A DNA stretch of 55,557 nucleotides from Sphingomonas hengshuiensis. GTDB lineage: Bacteria; Pseudomonadota; Alphaproteobacteria; Sphingomonadales; Sphingomonadaceae. The stretch is taken from contig QFNF01000017.1 of assembly GCA_003240755.1 (NCBI GenBank), positions 1 to 55,557 of the forward strand, given 5' to 3'. Of the stretch, positions 24,443-33,485 are shown in pieces. Every line of letters begins with the position of its first letter. Positions within the stretch are counted from its first letter, which is position 1. The position numbers and the translations under genes were made by a program. The notes under the pieces are model-generated. The model made no database searches, had not been told where the DNA came from, and was given only the letters and a program-made list of their open reading frames with translations.

Positions 24443-24459
24443 CCTACAAGATACATAGG
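24443..24459. promoter_or_regulatory. CCTA-N9-TAGG dyad between tauE-like gene and cysE
   Basis: CCTACAAGATACATAGG is a 17-bp imperfect dyad, 57 nt upstream of the TauE-type start (24386) and 79 nt upstream of the cysE start. It sits in an AT-rich patch that probably contains the divergent promoters. A sulfur- or Rrf2-type regulator is a guess. Confidence 0.35.
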
Positions 24460-24537
24460 GTTTGTTGCGCCTACAGCACGACTTGGCGGGGCGGGGCGGG
24501 CGGCCTACATCACGCTGTGAGACAAAGGGGACTGCCC

Positions 24538-25221
24538 ATGTACGCGCGGCTGTTGCGCTATCTGGATTCGATCAAGGCGCGCGATCCCGCGCCGCGGTCG
24601 CGCGCCGAAATCCTGACCTATCCCGGCGTGTGGGCGGTGGCGTTCCACAAGGTCGCGCACCGGCTGTTCCGGGCGCGCTGGTATTTCGCGGCGCGGACGG
24701 TCAACCATTTCTCGCGCTTCGTGACCGCGATCGACATCCATCCCGGCGCGACCATCGGCCGGCATTTCTTCATCGACCATGGATTCGTGGTGATCGGCGA
24801 GACGGCGGAGATCGGCGACGGCGTCACCATCTACCAGAACGTCACGCTGGGCGGGACCAGCCCCGACAACGGCATCGCCGGCAAACGCCACCCGACGATC
24901 AGCGACGGCGCGATCATCGGCTCAGGCGCGCAGGTGCTGGGTCCGATCACCATCGGGGTGCGGGCGCGCGTCGGTGCCAATGCGGTGGTGACGAAGGACG
25001 TACCCGAAGGAACGACCGTCGTCGGCATCCCGGCGCGCCCGACGGTGGTCGAGGGCGGGCAGGCGACCGATCCGCGGTTCGTCCCCTATGGCACGCCGTG
25101 CCGCGACACGTTCGATCCGCAGACGCAGCGGGTCGAACTGCTGCGGTGCGAGGTGGAGACGCTCAGGCGGCGGCTCGACGAGTTGCTCGCCGAGCAACGG
25201 GACCATCGCGACCGCGCCTGA
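24538..25221 (+). CDS. cysE: serine O-acetyltransferase (EpsC/CysE type)
   Basis: Makes O-acetylserine, the carbon skeleton for cysteine. The left-handed beta-helix part reads IDIHPGATIGRHFFIDHG, VVIGETAEIGDGVTIYQN and VTLGGT, with the catalytic His-Asp pair and the GK(R)HP loop. The C-terminal 40 residues form a charged helix, often a regulatory or assembly segment. The length is 227 residues. ATG 24538 follows AAAGGGG; the longer frame upstream is unsupported. Its TGA overlaps the ATG of the DUF2794 gene. Confidence 0.9.
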   Translation: MYARLLRYLDSIKARDPAPRSRAEILTYPGVWAVAFHKVAHRLFRARWYFAARTVNHFSRFVTAIDIHPGATIGRHFFIDHGFVVIGETAEIGDGVTIYQNVTLGGTSPDNGIAGKRHPTISDGAIIGSGAQVLGPITIGVRARVGANAVVTKDVPEGTTVVGIPARPTVVEGGQATDPRFVPYGTPCRDTFDPQTQRVELLRCEVETLRRRLDELLAEQRDHRDRA

Positions 25222-25562
25222 TGGGCATCGTCACCCCCTTTCCCCAGCCGAGGCAGCCGGGCCAGGTCGGGTTCGAGCGCGCCGAGCTGACCCGTATCCT
25301 CGACCTGTATGGGCGGATGGTCGCGGCGGGGCACTGGCGCGACTATGCGATCGACCTGGGCCGCGACGCGGCGGTGTTCAGCGCGTTTCGTCGCGCCGCC
25401 GAACGGCCCGAGTTCCGGATCGAAAAGCGGCCGAGCCTGCGCAACCGGCAGGGCATGTGGGCGCTGGTCGGCGAGGCCGGGGCGGTGGTGAAGCGCGGCC
25501 ATGACCTCGGCCCGGTACTGGCACCGGTCGAACGCCGGCTGATGAAGCTGGTCGAGGAATAG
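25221..25562 (+). CDS. DUF2794 protein
   Basis: A 113-residue protein of the alphaproteobacterial DUF2794 family, with the typical segments FERAELTRILDLYGRMVAAG, WRDYAIDLGRDAAVFSAFRR and RIEKRPSLRNRQGMW, then GAVVKRGHDLGPVL. It resembles a small soluble mixed alpha/beta protein; function unknown. ATG 25221 overlaps the cysE stop (TGATG), so it is probably translated in tandem with cysE. Confidence 0.85.
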   Translation: MGIVTPFPQPRQPGQVGFERAELTRILDLYGRMVAAGHWRDYAIDLGRDAAVFSAFRRAAERPEFRIEKRPSLRNRQGMWALVGEAGAVVKRGHDLGPVLAPVERRLMKLVEE

Positions 25563-25610
25563 GACGCGCTTCCGTGTCCGCCAACGCGGGGTGTGTCCCG
25601 GCAAGCCCAT

Positions 25611-25640
25611 AAAAGAACGGCCCCGGTTGTCCGGGGCCGT
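25611..25640 (-). terminator. terminator between DUF2794 and the convergent membrane-protein gene
   Basis: ACGGCCCCGG (25617-25626), loop TTGT, CCGGGGCCGT (25631-25640). On the minus strand it is followed by TTCTTTT, making it a good terminator for the leftward gene; it may also stop rightward transcription. Confidence 0.85.
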
Positions 25641-25665
25641 CAGGTTCGCTTCCTAAGGAATGGTT

Positions 25666-26690
25666 TCAGGCCATCGCCACCGGCGGCAGGCGTTCGCCGA
25701 GGCCGCCGAACAGTCCAACCACCGCGCAGCGCATCGGTTGCCAGAAAACCGACAGCGTCAGCAGCGCCGATCCGATGACGAAGGCGGTGAACGCCGCCGA
25801 CAGTTCGACCGCGCCCGCCTTCTGGAACAGCGCGTAGAGCGCATAGAGGACATAGGCGAGGCTGGAGACCAGCAGCGCACGGCGATCGACCGCCAGGGCC
25901 ACGACCCCGAACAGGACGTAGAGCGCGATCACCACGGCCGCCATCGGCAGCGTTACGGCAGGCCCGAACACGCCCAGTAGCTGGAACAGCGAGTGCGCGA
26001 TCAACGGTGCGGCAACGAGGTGGAGCCAGAAGGCGACGTCGCTGCGCCGGGTGCGACGGTCGCGGTCGGACATGTCCCAGCGCATCGCGGCGACGAACAC
26101 GCCGATGCCGCCGATCAGCGTGACGGGATAGAAATTGCTGCGGAGCGACGGCACCGCCGCGACGATCAGCGCCGACACGGTCACGACCAGCGCCCCCGCC
26201 CCCGCGGCGACGGTGATCGGCACCATGAACCGGCGCCAGTGCGCCCATGCCGCCCCCGCCGCGACGATGCCGATCCCGGCAAAGAGCATCGCGGTCGTCC
26301 GGTCGGGCAGGTTCTGCGGACCGAGTTCGACGACGATGCCGACCAGCGTCGCCGCCACCCCGCCGACGAACGCCAGCAGCAGCAGGATGCTGGCAGCGCC
26401 ATCCGCCGCTTCGCGGTGAAATATTCGGCGAGGAACCACGCCGCCCCCACGACGCCGAGGCCCCCGAGCGGGGTGAGGATCGTGCCGCCGATCCATGCCA
26501 GCGATACCAGCAGCAAGGCGAGCGCGACCGACACGAAGATGTCGTTGAACCCGGTGAGCAGGCGGAAATGTTCCTCGTCCACCACCGGCGTCGCGCGTTG
26601 CCGCGCCACATGGGCCCGCAACGCTTCGGCGGCGTCGCGCGACACCACGCCCGCCTCCACCGCGCCGGTCAGATCGCTTTCGCTGTACAT
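25666..26690 (-). pseudogene. multi-TM membrane protein (DUF2157-like), frameshifted
   Basis: ATG 26690, after GGGAGG, begins MYSESDLTGAVEAGVVSRDA and continues through DEEHFRLLTGFNDIFVSVAL, with two membrane helices, up to FTAKRRMALP near 26392. The sense sequence then resumes in another frame with SILLLLAFVGGVAATLVGIV and runs through about eight more helices to the stop at 25666. Adding one base between the CC of the Pro codon and AGC (around 26391/26392) restores one product of about 341 residues. The N-terminal short helical segment resembles the DUF2157 start. It is either a genuine recent loss or a sequencing error; no function is known. Confidence 0.72.
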
Positions 26691-26726
26691 GCCGCTACCT
26701 CCCTGTATTACTCAGGTATAGCAGTC

Positions 26727-26748
26727 GTGTATTGACGATGCAATACAC
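26727..26748. promoter_or_regulatory. perfect 8-bp inverted repeat, candidate operator
   Basis: GTGTATTG-ACGATG-CAATACAC lies 37 nt upstream of the membrane-protein ATG. On the minus strand a -35-like TTGCAT lies inside the dyad and TATACC, about 18 nt further, is a good -10. The repeat therefore overlaps a probable promoter and would suit a dimeric repressor of PadR or TetR size. Confidence 0.55.
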
Positions 26749-26756
26749 CGGCAGGC

Positions 26757-27176
26757 TCAGTAGGTCGGCCACAATCCGGGCGTCGCCAGTTCGAGGACAT
26801 GGCCGTCGGGGTCGGTGAAATAGAGGCTGCGCCCACCGCCGGGCCAGCGAACCTCGCTGTCGATCGCGATCCCGCGCCCGGTCAGGCGGTGATGCCACGG
26901 GATGTAGTCGGCTGCGGCAATGGCAAAGGCCATGTGCAGCCGGCCGTTGCCGTCATGGCCGGGAATCGTGCCACCGGGTGTTTCCATGTCGTCCGCCGAT
27001 CCGCCGGCAAGGAACAGCAGCAGCACGCTGCGCCGCCCCGCGTCCAGCGCCGCCATGCGCGCGTTGCGCATCAGCAGCGGCCGGTCCAGAATGTCGGCGA
27101 AGAACGCGACCGAGCGGTCGAGGTCGCGCACGTACAGCGCCGTTTCGAGGACGCCGTCGATCGGGGGCGCCGCCAC
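26757..27176 (-). CDS. VOC (glyoxalase/dioxygenase superfamily) protein
   Basis: A 139-residue single vicinal-oxygen-chelate module. ETALYVRDLDRSVAFFADIL is the usual first beta-alpha unit, HMAFAI carries the first metal-type His, and SLYFTDPDGHVLELATPG the second half with the Glu ligand. GTG 27176 is 1 nt after the SDR stop codon (TAGCGTG), so the pair is co-transcribed. The substrate is unknown; such proteins include glyoxalases and antibiotic-resistance or aromatic-degradation enzymes. The longer upstream reading runs into the SDR gene and is rejected. Confidence 0.8.
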   Translation of the reverse strand: MAAPPIDGVLETALYVRDLDRSVAFFADILDRPLLMRNARMAALDAGRRSVLLLFLAGGSADDMETPGGTIPGHDGNGRLHMAFAIAAADYIPWHHRLTGRGIAIDSEVRWPGGGRSLYFTDPDGHVLELATPGLWPTY

Positions 27177-27177
27177 G

Positions 27178-28071
27178 CTATTGCAACTGCTGGAGGATCG
27201 ACATCGCCTGTTCGGCGCCCGACCCGGGCACGATCTCGCCACGCCGGTCGGTGATCGCCGCCCAATGGGCCGCGACACCCTCCGCCGACAGGTCGTCGCC
27301 GGTCAGCCTTACCCCGGGCGTCAAGGTGATATAGGCCGCCTGGAACACGCCCGCGCCCGCGCCGACGATCGCGCCGGACGGGGCGTCGTCGGACACCAGA
27401 TAGACCGCCGCCGGCGCGACGCTGTCCGGGGTAAAGGCGGCGAACGCCTGTTCGGGAAAGATGTCCTGCGTCATGCGGGTGCCCGCGGTCGGCGCGATGG
27501 TATTGACGCGGATGCCGTATTTCGCGCCTTCGAGGTGCAGCGTCCGGGCAAGGCCGACGATGCCGAGCTTCGCGGCGGCATAGTTGGCCTGTCCGAAATT
27601 GCCGTACAGTCCGCTCGACGACGCGGTCATCAGGATGCGGCCATGCCCCTGCGCCCGCATCGTCCCCCATACTGCGCGGGTGGCGTTGGCCGATCCGGTG
27701 AGGTGCACGTCGAGGACGAAGGCGAAATCCTCCGCCGTCATCCTGGCGAAGCTGCGGTCGCGCAAGACGCCGGCATTGTTGATGAGGATATCGATCCGGC
27801 CGAACCGGTCGATCGCCTCCGCCGCCATCGCATCCATCGCCGCAGCGTCGGTGACGCTGGCCCCGCTGGCGATCGCCTCGCCGCCCAGCGCCGCGATCTC
27901 GGCGACGACCTGTTCGGCGGCGTCCGATGCGCCGGTGCCGTCGCGGCTGGCCCCGACATCGTTCACGATCACCCTGGCACCGCGCCGGGCGAGTTCGAGC
28001 GCATAGGCCCGGCCCAGACCGCCGCCGGCACCGGTGACGATGGCGACCCGTTGATCGAAGCGAAGCGGCAT
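27178..28071 (-). CDS. short-chain dehydrogenase, MFE-2 / hydroxyacyl-CoA dehydrogenase-like
   Basis: A 297-residue SDR. The NAD(P)-binding motif is VAIVTGAGGGLGRAYALELA with the downstream IVNDVGASRDG acceptor loop, typical of the peroxisomal multifunctional enzyme type 2 branch. ILINNAG, the catalytic Ser in MTASSSGLYG and Tyr/Lys in NYAAAKLG are intact. It probably oxidises a 3-hydroxyacyl-CoA or a steroid-like alcohol. The C-terminal extension (about 60 residues after VYLVSDDAPSG) also fits that branch. It precedes the VOC gene in the same transcript. Confidence 0.85.
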   Translation of the reverse strand: MPLRFDQRVAIVTGAGGGLGRAYALELARRGARVIVNDVGASRDGTGASDAAEQVVAEIAALGGEAIASGASVTDAAAMDAMAAEAIDRFGRIDILINNAGVLRDRSFARMTAEDFAFVLDVHLTGSANATRAVWGTMRAQGHGRILMTASSSGLYGNFGQANYAAAKLGIVGLARTLHLEGAKYGIRVNTIAPTAGTRMTQDIFPEQAFAAFTPDSVAPAAVYLVSDDAPSGAIVGAGAGVFQAAYITLTPGVRLTGDDLSAEGVAAHWAAITDRRGEIVPGSGAEQAMSILQQLQ

Positions 28072-28127
28072 GGACAGTCCCTTGTAGTTGCTGTCCGCAA
28101 CCTATCCCCCTGCCAGCCCCAGGCAAT

Positions 28128-28165
28128 GGAAAAGGCGCCCCGCCGGGTGGCGGGGCGCCTTTTCC
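28128..28165 (-). terminator. strong terminator after the Pro-rich protein gene
   Basis: A perfect 17-bp stem (28128-28144 with 28149-28165) has a GGGT-type loop. Both ends carry A4/T4 runs, so it works in both directions. On the minus strand it lies 23 nt after the stop at 28188 and isolates that gene from the SDR gene. Confidence 0.9.
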
Positions 28166-28187
28166 GGCCGGTCAGGCCCGTGCGGTC

Positions 28188-28532
28188 CTATTTGCCGCCG
28201 GGGTTGCGGCAGCCGTCCTTGACGGTGCGCGAACACACCGGATAGCTTTCCTTCGGGGCCGGCGGCGGCGTCATCTGCGGCGGTGCGAACTGCACCTGCG
28301 GCGTACCGGTCATCGGCGCGCCCGCCATCGGGGCGGGGGCGGCACTCGGCGCCATCGGATCGGCCGGCGCGGTCGGCGCCGGCGGGGGCGTCATGTTGTC
28401 GGCCGGAGGCGTCGGCGCGGCCGGCGTACCGGGCTGCATCGTCGCGTCGGCGGGGGGCGTGGTCGGCGGGGTGGTCTGCGCAACGGCGGCGCTACCCATG
28501 AGCAGGGCAGCCATGAAAGCAACAGTCTTCAT
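28188..28532 (-). CDS. exported Pro/Ala-rich protein with conserved two-Cys tail
   Basis: The signal peptide MKTVAFMAALLMGSAAVAQT is followed by about 70 residues composed mostly of Pro, Ala, Thr and Met in short irregular repeats, then a distinct C-terminal tail, YPVCSRTVKDGCRNPGGK, whose two cysteines may form a disulfide. The low-complexity part looks disordered and extends the tail from the membrane or wall. AAGGAG lies ahead of ATG 28532. A weak EcfG-like promoter (GGAAA-N16-CGTT on the minus strand, 28576-28600) lies upstream. Function unknown. Confidence 0.72.
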   Translation of the reverse strand: MKTVAFMAALLMGSAAVAQTTPPTTPPADATMQPGTPAAPTPPADNMTPPPAPTAPADPMAPSAAPAPMAGAPMTGTPQVQFAPPQMTPPPAPKESYPVCSRTVKDGCRNPGGK

Positions 28533-28610
28533 CGGAATACTCCTTTTTGACGTGTTTCGTTGAGGCTGCGAACCAAACGAGCCATATCGAAAAGGTTTCC
28601 GTCGAAGTTT

Positions 28611-29303
28611 TCAGCCTGTCGCGTCCAGCGCGTACCCTGCCGAGCGCACGGTCCGGATGATATCGGGCCGGTCGCCGACGTTGATCGCCTTGCGCAGCCG
28701 CCGGATATGAACGTCGACGGTGCGCGATTCGATATCCGAATCATGGCCCCAGACGGCATCGAGCAGGCGCTCGCGCGAGAAGACCCAGCCGGGATGTTCG
28801 AGGAAATGCTTCAGAAGGCGGAACTCGGTCGGGCCGAGCGGCACGACTTCGCCGCCGCGCCGCACGCGGTGGCCGACCGTATCCATCTCGATATCCGAGT
28901 AGGTCAGCGCCTCTCCGGCCAGCGCCGGACGGACGCGGCGCAACACCGCATTGACCCGCGCGACCAGCTCGCGTGGGGAAAACGGCTTGGTGACGTAATC
29001 GTCGGCGCCGGTTTCGAGCCCGCGGACCCGGTCTTCCTCCTCGCCGCGCGCGGTCAGCATGATGATCGGCACGTTCTGCGTCTCCGCCTGGCGGCGTAGC
29101 TGGCGACAGACCTCGATCCCTGACAGCCCCTCCACCATCCAGTCGAGCAGGACGATGTCGGGCGTCGCCTCACGCGCGAGGAGCAGTGCCTCCTCGCCCT
29201 CGTGCGTGCGGACGACCTCGAAATCCTCGCGCTGGAAATGAAAGGCGATGAGTTCGGCCAGCGCCGCATCGTCTTCCAGCAGCAACATCCGAGCCTTGGT
29301 CAT
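28611..29303 (-). CDS. phoB: phosphate regulon response regulator
   Basis: A 230-residue OmpR-type regulator. The receiver domain has the acidic pocket LLEDD, phosphoacceptor Asp in IVLLDWMVEG, and the Thr and Lys of MLTARGEEEDRVRGLETGAD and YVTKPFSP. The C-terminal winged helix contains SRERLLDAVWGHDSDIESRT and VDVHIRRLRKAI, typical of PhoB. It activates pst and other phosphate-starvation genes by binding Pho boxes. It is the last gene of the cluster, 2 nt after phoU. Confidence 0.95.
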   Translation of the reverse strand: MTKARMLLLEDDAALAELIAFHFQREDFEVVRTHEGEEALLLAREATPDIVLLDWMVEGLSGIEVCRQLRRQAETQNVPIIMLTARGEEEDRVRGLETGADDYVTKPFSPRELVARVNAVLRRVRPALAGEALTYSDIEMDTVGHRVRRGGEVVPLGPTEFRLLKHFLEHPGWVFSRERLLDAVWGHDSDIESRTVDVHIRRLRKAINVGDRPDIIRTVRSAGYALDATG

Positions 29304-29305
29304 GA

Positions 29306-30007
29306 TTATCCTGCGAATTCCGTGGTTTCACGCTCTGCCATGGTCTGGCCGGTGGCAGCGAAATACACCATTTCGGCGACATTGGTCGCATGGTCGCCGA
29401 TGCGTTCCAGATTCTTGGCGACGAACAGCAGGTGGGCGACCTGGCTGATCGTCTTGGGATTTTCGACCATGTACGTCACCAGCACGCGGAAGATGCTGTT
29501 GTAGTAATCGTCGAGCGCGTTGTCGCGCTTGCAGATTTCGACCGCCGCCTGCGCGTCGCGCGCCGAAAAGGCGTCGAGGACGTCGTGCACCATGTCCGAG
29601 GCGAGCTGTGCCATGGCGGGCAGGATGCTGAGCGGTTCGATGCGCGGGTCGTGCGTCTCGCCATGGATCGACGACACGCGCTTGGCAATGTTCTTGGCAT
29701 AGTCGCCGATGCGTTCGATCACCGCCGCGATCTTGAGCGCCGCCACCACCTCGCGCAGGTCGTCGGCCATCGGCGCGCGCAGCGCGATGACGCGCACGAC
29801 CAGCTTTTCGACCTCCGCCTCGATCGCGTCGATCGCCTTGTCCTGCGCGCGGACCTGCTTGGCGAGCGCGGGATCGTTGCGGCTCAGCGCCAGCATCGCG
29901 TCGGTGATCGCCTGTTCGGCAAGGCCACCCATCTGCGAGATCAGCGCACGCAGGTGCCCGATATCGCGATCGAATGCCTTGACGGTATGTTCGTGGCCCG
30001 TCGTCAT
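29306..30007 (-). CDS. phoU: phosphate transport system regulator PhoU
   Basis: A 233-residue protein made of two PhoU three-helix repeats. ERIGDYAKNIAKRV in the first repeat and ERIGDHATNVAEMVYF in the second are the metal-binding signature helices. It links the Pst transporter to PhoR and keeps the system silent in high phosphate. ATG 30007 follows GGGGGGCGAG; an in-frame ATG at 30025 would overlap pstB. Next to pstB and phoB, as usual. Confidence 0.94.
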   Translation of the reverse strand: MTTGHEHTVKAFDRDIGHLRALISQMGGLAEQAITDAMLALSRNDPALAKQVRAQDKAIDAIEAEVEKLVVRVIALRAPMADDLREVVAALKIAAVIERIGDYAKNIAKRVSSIHGETHDPRIEPLSILPAMAQLASDMVHDVLDAFSARDAQAAVEICKRDNALDDYYNSIFRVLVTYMVENPKTISQVAHLLFVAKNLERIGDHATNVAEMVYFAATGQTMAERETTEFAG

Positions 30008-30017
30008 CTCGCCCCCC

Positions 30018-30800
30018 TCAACCATAACGCCCCGTGATATAGTCTTTTGTCCGCTCTTGCCGGGGGTTGGTGAATATATCCGACGTCCTGCCATATTCCA
30101 CCAGCGTGCCGAGGTGGAAGAAGGCGGTACGTTGCGACACGCGTGCCGCCTGCTGCATGTTGTGGGTGACGATCGCGATCGCATAGCGCCCGCGCAGTTC
30201 GTGGATCAGCTCCTCGATCTTGGCGGTGGCGATCGGGTCGAGCGCGCTGCAGGGTTCGTCCATCAGGATGACTTCGGGATCGACCGCGATCGCACGGGCG
30301 ATGCACAGCCGCTGCTGCTGCCCGCCCGACAGCGCGGTGCCGCTGTCGGTCAGGCGGTCCCTGACCTCGTTCCACAGCCCGGCACGGGTCAGCGAGCGTT
30401 CGACGATGCCGTCCATCTCGCCCTTCGATGTCGCCAGCCCGTGGATGCGCGGGCCATAGGCGACATTTTCGTAGATCGATTTGGGGAAGGGGTTCGGTTT
30501 CTGGAACACCATGCCGACGCGCGCGCGCAACTGCACCACGTCCATCGCCGGCGAGTAGATATCCTCGCCATCCAGCCGGATGTCGCCGGTCACGCGGGCT
30601 GACGACACGGTGTCGTTCATCCGGTTCATGGTGCGCAGGAAGGTCGACTTGCCGCAGCCCGACGGGCCGATGAACGCGGTGACATGTTCCATGTCGATGT
30701 CGATCGACACGTCCCGAATCGCCTGTTTCTGGCCATAGAAGACATCGACGCCGCGCGCCGACAGTTTCGGGGTCGCGTTGTTGAGTTGGGTGTCGGTCAT
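30018..30800 (-). CDS. pstB: phosphate ABC transporter ATP-binding protein
   Basis: A 260-residue ABC ATPase. Walker [14 protein letters not shown]-loop [20 protein letters not shown] (very typical of PstB), signature [14 protein letters not shown], Walker [14 protein letters not shown] and the switch HNMQQAAR are all present. It powers phosphate import through PstCA. ATG 30800 overlaps the pstA stop codon by one base (TAATG). Confidence 0.95.
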   Translation of the reverse strand: MTDTQLNNATPKLSARGVDVFYGQKQAIRDVSIDIDMEHVTAFIGPSGCGKSTFLRTMNRMNDTVSSARVTGDIRLDGEDIYSPAMDVVQLRARVGMVFQKPNPFPKSIYENVAYGPRIHGLATSKGEMDGIVERSLTRAGLWNEVRDRLTDSGTALSGGQQQRLCIARAIAVDPEVILMDEPCSALDPIATAKIEELIHELRGRYAIAIVTHNMQQAARVSQRTAFFHLGTLVEYGRTSDIFTNPRQERTKDYITGRYG

Positions 30801-32110
30801 TACCAGCGGGTCTCGAAGCGATTGCGGAGATAGATGGCGAGCGCGTTCATCGCGAGGAGGAACGCCAGCAGCACGAGGATCGCCGCGCTGGTCTTTTCGA
30901 TGAAGCCGCGGCTGACCTGGTCGGACCACAGGAAGATCTGCACCGGCAGCACGGTCGCGGGATCGGCAAATCCCTGTGGCGGCTGGCTGATGAAGGCGCG
31001 CATGCCGATCATCAGCAGCGGCGCGGTTTCGCCCAGCGCGCGGGCCATGCCGATGATCGTGCCGGTCAGGATGCCGGGCAGCGCGAGCGGGAGGACATGG
31101 TGGAACACCACCTGCACCTTCGACGCGCCGATGCCGAGTGCCGCGTCGCGGATCGACGGCGGCACCGCCTTGATCGCGTTGCGCCCGGCGATGACGATGA
31201 CCGGCATAATCATCAGCGCCAGCGTCAGTCCGCCGACGATCGGTGCCGAGCGCGGCAGGTTCAGCGTGCCGAGAAAGACGGCCAGCCCGAGCAGGCCGAA
31301 GATGATCGAGGGGACGGCCGCGAGGTTGTTGATCGATACCTCGATCAGGTCGGTCCAGCGGTTGCGGGGAGCATATTCCTCGAGGTAGAGCGCCGACAGC
31401 GTGCCGACCGGGAAGGCGATCAGCAGCGTCACCAGCATCGTCATCAGCGAGCCTTTCAGCGCGCCCCAGATCCCGACCGCCGTCGGATCGGTCGAATCGG
31501 CCGACTGGAAGAAATCGGTGTTGAACCCGGTCGAGATCGCCCCGGCCTTTCGCAGCCGTGCAACCATCGCTTCGTCGGCCGGCTCGCCATCGCCCTTGGC
31601 GGCTTCCTCCAGCCCCGGTGCGGCGGGGACGGGGAGGGCGACCCTGCGCGTCAGGATCGACGGATCGGCCTTGATCGCATCGCGCACGGTCAGCCATGCG
31701 CTGTCGGACACGACACGATTATCCTCGCCGAACGCCGCGGCCGCCGCGCCGTTGACGGTGTTCTCGAGACCGGCGCCGGCCAGCGCCAGATCGGCGCCGC
31801 GCCCCTTCAACTGCGCGCGATCGACCTCCAGCCCCGCCGACGGGAAATCGATCGGCAGCGTGACCAGCGTGCGCTGGAACCCGCCGATGCCGCTGATGAG
31901 CATCGTCACGAGGAGGAAGGCGAGGAACCCGCCGGACAGGACGACCGCGGCAAGCCCGAAGAAGCGGAAGCGGCGTTCGGCGGCATAGCGGCGGCGGATG
32001 CGCTTCTGCATCGACGCCATCTTCCAGTCGGTCGGCACGCGCTCGGGGACATGGGCGGGCACGTTCCGCTCGACCGCGGGCGATCCGGCGACGTTCGCAG
32101 GACTATTCAT
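30800..32110 (-). CDS. pstA: phosphate ABC transporter permease PstA, long form
   Basis: A 436-residue permease. The C-terminal 280 residues hold the six TM helices and the EAA-type loop ([20 protein letters not shown]) of PstA. The N-terminal ~150 residues are a periplasmic extension after the first TM, matching the DUF3333 region known from alphaproteobacterial PstA. It overlaps the end of pstC by 8 nt. The start [20 protein letters not shown] is the first ATG after the overlap. Confidence 0.92.
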   Translation of the reverse strand: MNSPANVAGSPAVERNVPAHVPERVPTDWKMASMQKRIRRRYAAERRFRFFGLAAVVLSGGFLAFLLVTMLISGIGGFQRTLVTLPIDFPSAGLEVDRAQLKGRGADLALAGAGLENTVNGAAAAAFGEDNRVVSDSAWLTVRDAIKADPSILTRRVALPVPAAPGLEEAAKGDGEPADEAMVARLRKAGAISTGFNTDFFQSADSTDPTAVGIWGALKGSLMTMLVTLLIAFPVGTLSALYLEEYAPRNRWTDLIEVSINNLAAVPSIIFGLLGLAVFLGTLNLPRSAPIVGGLTLALMIMPVIVIAGRNAIKAVPPSIRDAALGIGASKVQVVFHHVLPLALPGILTGTIIGMARALGETAPLLMIGMRAFISQPPQGFADPATVLPVQIFLWSDQVSRGFIEKTSAAILVLLAFLLAMNALAIYLRNRFETRW

Positions 32111-33485
32111 AGGCTTCCCGATACCGCTTCACGACGCGCAGCGCGACGACGTTGAGGAGGAAGGTGATCGCGAACAGGGTAAGGCCCAGCGCGAAGGCGG
32201 CGAGCGTCTTGGGGCTGTCGAATTCGGCCTCGCCGGTCAGCAGGTCGACGATCTGCTTGGTGACGGTGGTCGCGCTCTCGAACGGGTTGAGCGTGATCGA
32301 CGCCGCGCCCGATGCCGCCATGACAACGATCATCGTCTCGCCGATCGCGCGCGACACCGCCAGCAGCACGCCCGCGACCACGCCGGGCAGTGCGGCGGGG
32401 AGCAGCACCTTGCCGATCGTCTCGCTGGTGGTGGCGCCCATGGCGAGGCTGCCGTCGCGCATCGATTGCGGCACGGCGGCGATCGAATCGTCGGCCATCG
32501 ACGAGACGAACGGGATAATCATCACGCCCATCACCAGACCGGCGGCGAGCGCGCTTTCCGAACTGGCGAAGGGCATGCCGAGCAGGACCGCGAGGTCGCG
32601 GATCGCCGGCCCCACGGTCAACGCCGCGAAATAGCCATAGACGACGGTCGGCACCCCGGCGAGGATCTCGAGGATCGGCTTCATCCACCTGCGCACGGCC
32701 GGACGGGCATATTGCGTCAGGTAGATCGCGCTCATCAGCCCGAACGGGATGGCGACGATCATCGCGATCACCGCGCCGATGAAGAAGGTGCCCCAGAACA
32801 GTGACACCGCACCCAGCGTCGCGCCGGGATCGGTCGAGCGGATGACCTGCGGGCTCCAGTTCGTCCCGAACAGGAAGTCGGTGATCGGCACGATGCGGAA
32901 GAAGCGCCAGCTTTCGACGACCAGCGACACGAAGATGCCGAGCGTGGTCAAGATCGCGATCAGCGACGCGACCAGCAGCGCCAGCATCACCGCGCGCTCC
33001 ACCTGCGTCCGTGCCCGGAAATCGGGGCGGATGCGGGTAAAGGCGAACGCGCCGCCGGCAAAGGCGAGCAGGATGGCGAGCGTGGTGCCGATCCAGTCGT
33101 AGCGGCTCTGCGCGGCGGCATAGGCCGGCGCCAGCACCTCCGCCTGCGGATTGAATGCGCCATAGGCATCGCCGCTCGCCAGCGCGCGCGCCTCCGCCAG
33201 GATTGCCGAGCGTTCGAAGCCGGGGCCGGGCAGCCCGGTGGCGGCGGGGGTGGAGAGCACCGCGTCGCGCACCAGCGCGGGCGACACCGCGCTCCAGACG
33301 CCGAGGAACAGCAGGGCCGGCGCGGCGATCCAGATCGCCATGTGCCAGCCATGCTGGCCGGGCAGCGAATTGGGACGGTCGGCGGCAGTCACCGGCCTCG
33401 CGAAGCGCGCGGCGCGGGCGCGGGCGACCATCCAGCCGATGCCGCCGAACCCCAGCATCAGCAGGATCAGGGTAATGCCGTGCAT
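32103..33485 (-). CDS. pstC: phosphate ABC transporter permease PstC, long form
   Basis: A 460-residue permease. The C-terminal half is a standard PstC core, with VPTVVYGYFAALTVGP and DGSLAMGATTSETIGKVLLP as the EAA loop. The N-terminal half adds further TM segments and a periplasmic stretch (ALVRDAVLSTPAATGLPGPG and following) common in alphaproteobacterial versions. ATG 33485 overlaps the pstS TGA; a longer frame upstream is antisense-like and rejected. Confidence 0.92.
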   Translation of the reverse strand: MHGITLILLMLGFGGIGWMVARARAARFARPVTAADRPNSLPGQHGWHMAIWIAAPALLFLGVWSAVSPALVRDAVLSTPAATGLPGPGFERSAILAEARALASGDAYGAFNPQAEVLAPAYAAAQSRYDWIGTTLAILLAFAGGAFAFTRIRPDFRARTQVERAVMLALLVASLIAILTTLGIFVSLVVESWRFFRIVPITDFLFGTNWSPQVIRSTDPGATLGAVSLFWGTFFIGAVIAMIVAIPFGLMSAIYLTQYARPAVRRWMKPILEILAGVPTVVYGYFAALTVGPAIRDLAVLLGMPFASSESALAAGLVMGVMIIPFVSSMADDSIAAVPQSMRDGSLAMGATTSETIGKVLLPAALPGVVAGVLLAVSRAIGETMIVVMAASGAASITLNPFESATTVTKQIVDLLTGEAEFDSPKTLAAFALGLTLFAITFLLNVVALRVVKRYREAYE

